From NCBI GenBank assembly GCA_003162995.1, contig PLUZ01000434.1, forward strand, positions 1-11,025: 11,025 nucleotides of DNA, in the 5' to 3' direction. The DNA comes from Methylocapsa sp. (GTDB taxonomy: Bacteria > Pseudomonadota > Alphaproteobacteria > Rhizobiales > Beijerinckiaceae). Made by a program: the position numbers and the translations under genes. This document shows, one piece after another, positions 5,467 to 11,025 of this stretch. The notes beneath the pieces were generated by a model. That model was not told where the DNA came from and did no database searches. It saw only the letters and a program-made list of their open reading frames with translations. Numbering within the stretch: the first letter of the stretch is position 1; every line of letters starts with the position of its first letter.

Positions 5467-6834
5467 TCACTCGACCTGCAGCGACTTCAGCTTGCGGTGC
5501 AGGGCCGAGCGCTCCATGCCGATGAATTCGGCGGTGCGCGAAATGTTGCCGCCGAAACGGTTGAGCTGGGCGATCAAATATTCACGCTCGAAGACTTCCC
5601 TGGCGTCCCGCAAGGGAAGGCTCATCAATTTTTCGCCGCCGGAGCTATTTGGCGTCGAAGGCACGAGCGCGCCGATCTCGGACGGCAACATATCGGCAGT
5701 GATTGGTGCCTCGGGATCGCCGTTGGCAAGGATCATCAGCCGCTCCACGTTGTTGCGCAACTGTCTTACATTGCCCGGCCAATCATGCGATTGCAGAACC
5801 GCCATGGCGTCGTCGGCGATCAAACGCTTGGGCATACCGGTTGTAATCGAAAGCTGCTCCATGAAATAAGCGATGAGTTCGGGAATATCTTCCCGGTGTT
5901 CGCTGACTGAGGGAATGCGAACCGGCACGACGGCAAGACGGTGGAAAAGATCCTCGCGAAACGAGCCGTCGGCGATCAGCTTTGGAAGATCGCGTGAGCT
6001 TGACGAAATGAGGCGGACATCGACATGGACGCGGGTCGCTCCTCCAACCCGCAAAAAATTCTGTTCGACCAGGACCCGCAGGATTTTGCCCTGGGTTTCC
6101 TTGGGCATATCGGCGATTTCGTCGAGATAGAGCGTGCCGCCATGGGCTTCTTCGAGCGCGCCGACCTTACGGCTGCATCCCTCCTTGGCTTCGATCCCAA
6201 ACAATTCCGTTTCCATCGTTTCTGGCGAGATCGTTGCCGAGTTGATGGTGATGAAAGGACCATTGGCGCGCGCGGATGCGTCATGGATTCCACGCGCCGT
6301 GAGTTCCTTGCCGGCGCCGGGCGCGCCGGTGATCAAAACCCGCGAATTGGCGGGTCCAACGCGCTCAACGACCTGACGCAATTGATTGATCACGGTCGAT
6401 TTGCCGATAATCTTGTTGCTCCGGCCCGCGCGGGTGCGCAATTCCGTCACTTCACGCTTTAATCGCGAGGCTTCGAGCGCGCGCTCTGCGACCAGCACCA
6501 GACGGTCCGCCTTGAACGGCTTTTCGATGAAATCATAGGCGCCGAGCTTTATCGCGGAGACCGCCGTCTCGATATTGCCGTGCCCGGAAATCATGACGAC
6601 CGGAAGCGACGGATTCTGCTCCTTAATGATTTTCAGCAATTGAAGACCGTCGAGCCTTGATCCTTGCAGCCATATATCGAGGAAGACGAGGGTAGGACGC
6701 CTCGCGCCAATCGCGGCCAAGGCCTCGTCGGAATTCTTGGCCGTCCGGGTGCCATGTCCTTCGTCCGACAAGATCCCGGAAACAATGTCTCGAATGTCGG
6801 CTTCGTCGTCCACTATGAGGATATCGCTTGCCAT
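5467..6834 (-). CDS. ntrX: Response regulator NtrX (receiver, AAA+, Fis-type DNA-binding)
   Basis: A 455-residue NtrC-family response regulator, partner of the NtrY kinase encoded just upstream. In alphaproteobacteria NtrX is tied to nitrogen metabolism, respiration, envelope and cell-cycle control. Seen: the receiver domain (1-120) with the acidic pair DDE near the start, phosphoacceptor Asp53 in VFLDIWLQG and the switch Lys105 in FIEKPF; an AAA+ domain with Walker A GAPGAGKE (about 170-177) and Walker B-like TLYLDEIAD (about 234-242); and a C-terminal Fis-type helix-turn-helix (SRTAEFIGMERSALHRKL). Between ELFG and GALEEAHGG only eleven residues occur and the sigma-54-contacting GAFTGA loop is absent, so it may not work as a classical sigma-54 activator. 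The start is ATG 6834 (MASDILIVDDE, the family N-terminus). A GTG at 6846 in the same frame overlaps the ntrY stop by 3 nt, but its AGGAG is only 1 nt away. Confidence 0.93.
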   Translation of the reverse strand: MASDILIVDDEADIRDIVSGILSDEGHGTRTAKNSDEALAAIGARRPTLVFLDIWLQGSRLDGLQLLKIIKEQNPSLPVVMISGHGNIETAVSAIKLGAYDFIEKPFKADRLVLVAERALEASRLKREVTELRTRAGRSNKIIGKSTVINQLRQVVERVGPANSRVLITGAPGAGKELTARGIHDASARANGPFITINSATISPETMETELFGIEAKEGCSRKVGALEEAHGGTLYLDEIADMPKETQGKILRVLVEQNFLRVGGATRVHVDVRLISSSSRDLPKLIADGSFREDLFHRLAVVPVRIPSVSEHREDIPELIAYFMEQLSITTGMPKRLIADDAMAVLQSHDWPGNVRQLRNNVERLMILANGDPEAPITADMLPSEIGALVPSTPNSSGGEKLMSLPLRDAREVFEREYLIAQLNRFGGNISRTAEFIGMERSALHRKLKSLQVE

Positions 6835-6842
6835 GAAGTCTT

Positions 6843-9131
6843 TCACGCTCCTCTTCTGGCATCGGCTGGCATGATTTTCTCCGCGGCCCGGTCAAGGTCT
6901 TGTTCGCCGGAGCCGTGCCCGCCAAGATCATGTCCCAAAGGAAAAAACATCCGGACCCAGGCACCACGCCCTGCCGGTGCATCCCGTAATTCGAGGCCGC
7001 CGCCGTGATCGGCGAGGATTTTGGCAACGATCGGGAGACCGAGCCCAGTCCCGTCCGCACGCGTCGTCATGTAGGGTTCAAGGAGTCTTTGCCGGTTCTC
7101 CTTTGGAAAGCCCATGCCATTGTCGATCACGTCGATGGAGACGACGCGCCCGGCAACCGCGACAGCCACGGATATCTTGCCCTGGAAGCCGGGTTCGCTC
7201 GTTTGCGCTGCAATCCCTTCGGTCGCGTTTTTGACAATGTTCGTCAAAGCTTGGGACAAAAGCCGCCTGTCGAACGGGACGTGGACTGGGTCCTGCGGCA
7301 ACTGCTCTTCAAACACGATATCGGGATGGGCGACCCGCATAAGGAACAGGACCCGGCGCACGCATTCGCCAAGGTCGTCGCTTTCGAGGCGAGCTTTCGG
7401 CATCCGGGCAAAAGCGGAGAATTCATCCACCATGCGCTTGATATCGTCGACCTGCCTGACGATCGTGTCGGTGCATTGGTCGAATATATCGCGGTCGTGT
7501 TCGATCAGGCGCCCATATTTGCGTTTCAGCCGTTCGGCGGAAAGCTGGATCGGCGTCAGCGGGTTTTTGATTTCATGGGCGATACGGCGGGCGACATCGG
7601 CCCAGGCCGCTGTCCGCTGGGCGGTCACAAGATCCGTGATGTCGTCGAGCGTCACGACGTAGCTTTTGTCGGCACGTTCGCTTGGCTCACTGGTGATGCT
7701 CACGTTGAAGAGACGGTCGAGGCCGCCACGGGAAAGCGAAATTTGTCCCTGGACCAGGCGGGCTTGGACGGACCGCGCCTCCCCCAGCAGGCTTTCTATT
7801 TCCGGCAGTACGGTTGCGATCGATTGACCAGCGATCCGCTCGGCGGGGTCGCCGCTTTGCGGGAGCAATTTTTCAGCGGATGGATTGAGCGCGGTAATTT
7901 CACCTTTTGGCCCGATGCCAACGACCGCGACAGGAACGCCAGAAAGAACCGCCTCGGTGAAGAGACGCCGCTCGTCAATGAGCTTGCTTGCCGCGATCAA
8001 GCGATGCTGCTGGAGGCTCAGTTCCGAGGTCATTTTGTTGAAGGTCTCACCAAGATGGGCAAGATCGCCCTCTGACTTATGGACTGGCACGTGCACGTGG
8101 AGATTGCCGGAAGCGACCTCGTCGGTCGCCGCTATCAGCCGCCTGATCGGCGCGACGAGACTGTCGGCGAAGGAGAGACCGAGCCAAGTCGCAGACAAGA
8201 GCATGATCAGGGCGATCAGTACGAACATGGTCGCGAAAGCAATCCTGATCCGGCTGCGATGAGAGTCGAAATCATCGTAAAGAGCGACCATCTTGGCGGC
8301 CTGATCCGGAAACTCCACCGTGAACGGATGGACCGGCCGGGCGACATATAAAAATGTGTCTGGGAAAGCATTGAGCATTCGCAGGGCAACGAAGGTCGGT
8401 CCCTCCGTGAGGATCAGGCAAGTGATCTCGTCCTTTTTTGCGTCCTCGAAATCGCCCGGCTCAGGCCGGACCACGGCAGTGCCAATTTTGGCGCCCGTGT
8501 CGACATTTTCGACCACGGTTCCGTCGGACTTGATAAGAGCCGCGGCGGTGAAGCCGAGAAACCGTGCCCGCGACGTAAAAAAATCTCGAAACACCGACCG
8601 GTCAAACTCGAACAAGGGCCTGGCCCTATCGAGATCCGACGCTGTGAGCCTCGCCTCATGGATCAGCGATGTGCATTGACCAGCGCGAAATAAATTTGCC
8701 GCTTCGATGGTATTTTGCACGAAACCGCGTCCGTCCTGCATGAAGGCTGGATTGAGACTGCGTTCGAGCGTCACCGAACCAACCCAAGCCATGAGGAGTG
8801 CCGGCGCCGCGGCAACGATTGAGAAAAGTCCGACGATTCGCACATGCAAATCTGCCCCGGCGACGCCCGCGCGCCGCGCCGAAAAAAGCGCATAGGCCTC
8901 GGCGAGGACAAAAAAGAAGACGAGGAGAATGCAAAGTATATTGGCTACGAAAAGACCGAGAACGATGGACGGCGTTGGCAGTATCGGCGTGTAGTCGGAA
9001 AAAATTAGAAAGCTGACAAGTCCGATGAAGAGGGCGAGGATAACCGCTACGAGCCCAAAACGGGCCGTGAAGCGGGGATGGCCAGTTTTTCCCCCCAAAC
9101 TACGCCGTGCAGCTTTTTGATCACCCGCCAT
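6843..9131 (-). CDS. ntrY: Sensor histidine kinase NtrY
   Basis: A 762-residue inner-membrane sensor kinase that phosphorylates NtrX. Seen in order: several N-terminal transmembrane helices (about 25-45, 55-83 and 98-118), an extracytoplasmic sensor region (about 125-290), a further helix (about 296-322), a HAMP linker (PIRRLIAATDEVASGNLHV, about 328-346), a PAS-like segment (RLFTEAVLSGVPVAVVGI, about 389-406), the dimerisation/phosphoacceptor motif RRIAHEIKNPLTPIQLSAERL with the phosphorylated His about residue 519, and a GHKL ATPase domain with the N-box NIVKNATEG (about 631-639), DNGMGFP (about 670-676) and GTGLGLPIV (about 694-702). I chose ATG 9131; a TTG at 9146 would add five residues, and neither has a clear ribosome-binding site. 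The stop lies 8 bp before the ntrX ATG, so the two are surely one operon. Length and order match alphaproteobacterial NtrY. Confidence 0.94.
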   Translation of the reverse strand: MAGDQKAARRSLGGKTGHPRFTARFGLVAVILALFIGLVSFLIFSDYTPILPTPSIVLGLFVANILCILLVFFFVLAEAYALFSARRAGVAGADLHVRIVGLFSIVAAAPALLMAWVGSVTLERSLNPAFMQDGRGFVQNTIEAANLFRAGQCTSLIHEARLTASDLDRARPLFEFDRSVFRDFFTSRARFLGFTAAALIKSDGTVVENVDTGAKIGTAVVRPEPGDFEDAKKDEITCLILTEGPTFVALRMLNAFPDTFLYVARPVHPFTVEFPDQAAKMVALYDDFDSHRSRIRIAFATMFVLIALIMLLSATWLGLSFADSLVAPIRRLIAATDEVASGNLHVHVPVHKSEGDLAHLGETFNKMTSELSLQQHRLIAASKLIDERRLFTEAVLSGVPVAVVGIGPKGEITALNPSAEKLLPQSGDPAERIAGQSIATVLPEIESLLGEARSVQARLVQGQISLSRGGLDRLFNVSITSEPSERADKSYVVTLDDITDLVTAQRTAAWADVARRIAHEIKNPLTPIQLSAERLKRKYGRLIEHDRDIFDQCTDTIVRQVDDIKRMVDEFSAFARMPKARLESDDLGECVRRVLFLMRVAHPDIVFEEQLPQDPVHVPFDRRLLSQALTNIVKNATEGIAAQTSEPGFQGKISVAVAVAGRVVSIDVIDNGMGFPKENRQRLLEPYMTTRADGTGLGLPIVAKILADHGGGLELRDAPAGRGAWVRMFFPLGHDLGGHGSGEQDLDRAAEKIMPADARRGA

Positions 9132-9218
9132 TGGGTTGCTGGCCAAAAGAGATGTAAATGTCAGGCGACCGAATTTGACGAATAGATAGTCTGGATTCGC
9201 GTTGCCATAATATCACGC

Positions 9219-9236
9219 TGTTGCAAAATTGCGACA
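9219..9236. promoter_or_regulatory. Near-palindrome with CAA-N2-TTG core; candidate NtrX operator
   Basis: TGTTGCAAAATTGCGACA has arms matching at 7 of 8 positions around a central AA, and contains CAAAATTG (9224-9231). From memory, CAA-N(2-5)-TTG is the recognition pattern reported for rhizobial NtrX. The site is about 90 bp before the ntrY ATG, where an autoregulatory operator would be expected. The core is short enough to occur by chance. Confidence 0.35.
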
Positions 9237-9390
9237 TTTGCGGGGCCAAGATCCTGGGCAATATGGGAACAAAGAGCAATTCATAAGTAAGATGAAGACA
9301 TATTTGTAATAAATTGAATTTTATGTGTTATTCAGGAGTTTATGGGATTGTTCACGGTTTCCGCCTGGATCGCACAGGCGCCTGCCTCTT

Positions 9391-9398
9391 CAAGATTG
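9391..9398. promoter_or_regulatory. Second CAA-N2-TTG site upstream of ntrY
   Basis: CAAGATTG fits the same pattern as the core at 9224-9231 but has no extended symmetry. It lies about 260 bp before the ntrY start and 60 bp past the dgcA stop. Low weight on its own. Confidence 0.2.
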
Positions 9399-9457
9399 CA
9401 CGGCTTTTTACGATGAAAGTGCGTTCTTAGTGAATATTCCGGATGGAAAACGTAGTC

Positions 9458-10438
9458 CTATCCCCATAACTCCCGCGTGGGTGGAAGAACGATCGAGCCC
9501 TTGTAGGTGAGCCCGTCGGGCCGGTCGCGGGCCAGCAGAAGCGGGCCATCGAGATCGACGAAACGCGCGCGTCCAGCTAGCAAGAGCGCCGGCGCCATCG
9601 CGAGCGAGCTTGCAACCATGCAGCCGATCATGAGCTCGAAGCCGAGGCTTTGGGCAAGATTTACCAAGGCCAGAGCCTCTGTCAGGCCACCGGTTTTGTC
9701 GAGTTTGACATTGATTGCGTCGTAGCGTTCACGCAGGGCTTCGAGCCCGGTGCGATCATGAACGCTTTCGTCGGCGCAAATCGGCACAATATGCTGGATT
9801 TTGGCGAGTATAGCGTCTTTGGCCGCGGGCAGCGGCTGCTCGACCAAGGCGACGCCCACCTCGGCGCAGGCTTCAAGATAGCGTTCGAGATCAGCCTGTT
9901 GCCAGGCCTCATTGGCATCCACAATCAGCGTCGAGCCGGGCGCCGCGGCGCACACCGCTGCGAGCCGCGCCGCATCGTCCTCACCCGCGAGTTTGATTTT
10001 GAGAAGAGGCCGCTCGCGCGCTTTGGCCGCCGCCTCCGCCATTTCGGCCGGGCTGCCGGCCGAGATCGTGAAGGCGGTCGTGACAGGAGCCGGAGGCATG
10101 ACGCCCGCGAGCACGTAAGCCGCAACGCCGCAGCGCTTGGCATCCAAATCCCAGAGCGCGCAATCGAGTGCATTGCGGGCGGCACCTGGCGGAAGCAGGC
10201 TTTGGAGACGGCCGCGATCCGCGCCTTCCTCGATTTGGGCCCGTACCGAGGCGATCTGGGTCAGGACGGATTCGACTGTCTCGCCGTAACGGGCATAGGG
10301 AACGCTTTCGCCGCGTCCACGAAAGCCCTTGTCTTCGATCGTTGCCACGACCACGACAGCTTCCGTCTTGGCGCCGCGCGCAATCACGAATTTGCCGAGG
10401 ATGGGGAAGCGTTCGACGGTGATGGTAAGATAGGGCAT
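9458..10438 (-). CDS. dgcA: Enolase-superfamily dipeptide epimerase / N-acetyl-D-Glu racemase (DgcA-type)
   Basis: A 326-residue cytoplasmic enzyme of the muconate-lactonising/enolase superfamily, closest to L-Ala-D/L-Glu epimerases, which recycle peptidoglycan peptides; alphaproteobacterial members are often named DgcA (N-acetyl-D-Glu racemase). Seen: the N-terminal capping domain (RGAKTEAVVVVATI, GRGESVPYARYGET), then the barrel with the catalytic pair K-x-K in LLKIKLAG (Lys147, Lys149), metal ligands Asp174 (VDANEAW), Glu200 (VEQPLP) and Asp223 (ADES), the opposing Lys245 (NVKLDKTGG), and the D-x-D of FVDLDGPLLL (about 295-297), which in dipeptide epimerases binds the substrate amino group. 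The start is ATG 10438 (MPYLTITVERFPI, the family N-terminus); a TTG at 10477 would add 13 residues. No strong ribosome-binding site precedes it. It follows the DUF4010 gene by 71 bp on the same strand. The DgcN partner is not adjacent, so the exact substrate is uncertain. Confidence 0.85.
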   Translation of the reverse strand: MPYLTITVERFPILGKFVIARGAKTEAVVVVATIEDKGFRGRGESVPYARYGETVESVLTQIASVRAQIEEGADRGRLQSLLPPGAARNALDCALWDLDAKRCGVAAYVLAGVMPPAPVTTAFTISAGSPAEMAEAAAKARERPLLKIKLAGEDDAARLAAVCAAAPGSTLIVDANEAWQQADLERYLEACAEVGVALVEQPLPAAKDAILAKIQHIVPICADESVHDRTGLEALRERYDAINVKLDKTGGLTEALALVNLAQSLGFELMIGCMVASSLAMAPALLLAGRARFVDLDGPLLLARDRPDGLTYKGSIVLPPTRELWG

Positions 10439-10509
10439 GAAACTGAAATCGAAAGAAGGTTGGCGGACGTCGTTCAAGCATTGGTTGGAGATGAGGCGTT
10501 ATCGAGAGG

Positions 10510-11025
10510 TCAAATCAACCACCACCCTGTCCACGCGGCCAAGAGCACCAAGGCCAAACCCGGCACGACGCGCAAGGCGAACCTATAGCCACCAGCATAT
10601 ATACACAAGATCGCCTTGGTGATTGTGTTTGCCGACAGCGCAAGCAAAATAGGCAATGCCGTTTCGGTTGGCGTCATCTTCCCGGCGCTGGCTAATGTGG
10701 CCACCGAAATCACCGCCGGATCAACGTTGACCAACCCTGCTAACGTTGCCGCGACAATGACGCCGGATGCGCCGAACCATTCTTCAGCGGCTCTTGACAC
10801 GAGCAGGATCACCGTGAGAACTGCCGCGAAACCAATTGCCGTCCATGCATTGAACGCTCGTCCCCGCTCGTCCATGCCCCCTGAATTCTGCCGCCAGACG
10901 AGAAACGCGAAGGCAATACCATAGAAATCGGCGGCGGCGCCAGAAAAGGCAAGCGGAACGACAACGGCCCGCAGGACTTCGGTATTCGTCGCGGCCAGCA
11001 CCACAACCATCTGAATGATGGTCGC
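10510..11025 (-). CDS. MgtC/SapB-family membrane protein, C-terminal DUF4010 domain, 5'-truncated by the window edge
   Basis: 171 residues are visible; the frame stays open through position 11025, so the gene starts outside the window. The visible part is highly hydrophobic with about five membrane segments, and carries the DUF4010-like stretches FGASGVIVAATLAGLVNVDPAVIS and ALPILLALSANTITKAILCIYAGGYRFA. In full-length members this domain follows an MgtC-like N-terminal membrane domain; their transport or sensing role is unknown. The ATG at 11010 is internal, since the codons upstream of it (ATIIQ) continue the hydrophobic segment. The 71-bp gap to dgcA holds no obvious terminator or promoter, so co-transcription is possible. 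Confidence 0.8.
   Translation of the reverse strand, partial: ATIIQMVVVLAATNTEVLRAVVVPLAFSGAAADFYGIAFAFLVWRQNSGGMDERGRAFNAWTAIGFAAVLTVILLVSRAAEEWFGASGVIVAATLAGLVNVDPAVISVATLASAGKMTPTETALPILLALSANTITKAILCIYAGGYRFALRVVPGLALVLLAAWTGWWLI

Larger units (their letters stand above)
9132..9457. other. Gene-free stretch upstream of ntrY
   Basis: 326 bp between the dgcA stop and the ntrY start, presumably holding the ntrYX promoter on the minus strand. It contains an AT-rich patch (about 9290-9345), an 18-bp near-palindrome with a CAA-N2-TTG core (9219-9236), a second CAA-N2-TTG (9391-9398), a perfect 10-bp palindrome CAGGCGCCTG (9375-9384) and a -10-like TATTAT on the minus strand (9207-9212) without a matching -35. 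No convincing dgcA terminator is seen. A short GTG-started frame at 9325-9510 (plus) runs into the 3' end of dgcA and has no recognisable content. Confidence 0.55.

Noticed and set aside
7005..8075. Long open frame on the plus strand opposite ntrY (356 codons)
   Set aside because: It is the antisense shadow of the GC-rich ntrY gene and shows no recognisable domain.
9375..9384. CAGGCGCCTG as a dgcA terminator
   Set aside because: A perfect palindrome with no loop-forming spacer and no T-tract on the minus strand.
9325..9510. Small protein gene upstream of ntrY on the plus strand
   Set aside because: It has a GTG start, overlaps the dgcA 3' end, and no domain is visible; the AGGAG at 9334 lies after the start, not before it.
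9650..10588. Long open frame on the plus strand opposite dgcA (312 codons)
   Set aside because: It is an antisense shadow of a clearly recognised enzyme; composition is arginine/glycine-rich with no domain.

Overview
This window looks like chromosome from an alphaproteobacterium, probably of the order Hyphomicrobiales (Rhizobiales). The evidence is the GC-rich coding bias, an NtrY/NtrX pair of the alphaproteobacterial type, a PccA-type propionyl-CoA carboxylase alpha subunit, a DgcA-type epimerase, and an intergenic palindromic repeat built on CATGATC/GATCATG as seen in that order. A genus cannot be named from the sequence alone.

Layout from left to right. (1) 1-1552, plus strand: the C-terminal two-thirds or more of propionyl-CoA carboxylase alpha (pccA), cut by the window edge. 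(2) 1536-2978, minus strand: an APC-family amino-acid permease that converges on pccA and overlaps it by 17 bp. (3) 2979-3368: a gene-free stretch with a 102-bp nested palindromic repeat. (4) 3369-3650, plus strand: a truncated DUF6036-type nucleotidyltransferase, probably a remnant. (5) 3647-5014, minus strand: a stress pair, hsp20 followed by a DJ-1/PfpI-family gene, with a clear intrinsic terminator between them. (6) 5015-5466: a gene-free stretch with a strong hairpin, a candidate heat-shock promoter and the hsp20 leader. (7) 5467-9131, minus strand: ntrY-ntrX, a membrane sensor kinase and its AAA+ response regulator. (8) 9132-9457: the ntrY upstream region, with two CAA-N2-TTG sites. (9) 9458-10438, minus strand: an enolase-superfamily dipeptide epimerase / DgcA. 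(10) 10510-11025, minus strand: the C-terminal part of an MgtC/DUF4010 membrane protein, cut by the window edge.

The genes do not form one pathway. From 3647 to the right edge all intact genes lie on the minus strand, but large gaps and internal signals split them into separate units: DUF4010 with dgcA, ntrYX, hsp20, and the DJ-1-like gene. ntrYX senses and responds to an environmental cue (nitrogen, redox or envelope, depending on species). hsp20 and the DJ-1-like gene handle protein and carbonyl damage. pccA feeds propionyl-CoA into the methylmalonyl-CoA route. dgcA acts on peptidoglycan-derived dipeptides or glutamate derivatives.

I found no defence island, mobile element, CRISPR array or RNA gene, and nothing I would call a new multi-gene system. 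The points most worth a second look are the nested palindromic repeat, the truncated nucleotidyltransferase whose stop overlaps its neighbour's stop, possible NtrX autoregulation sites, the hairpin and candidate RpoH promoter between ntrX and hsp20, and the placement of ntrYX away from its usual ntrBC/hfq neighbours.
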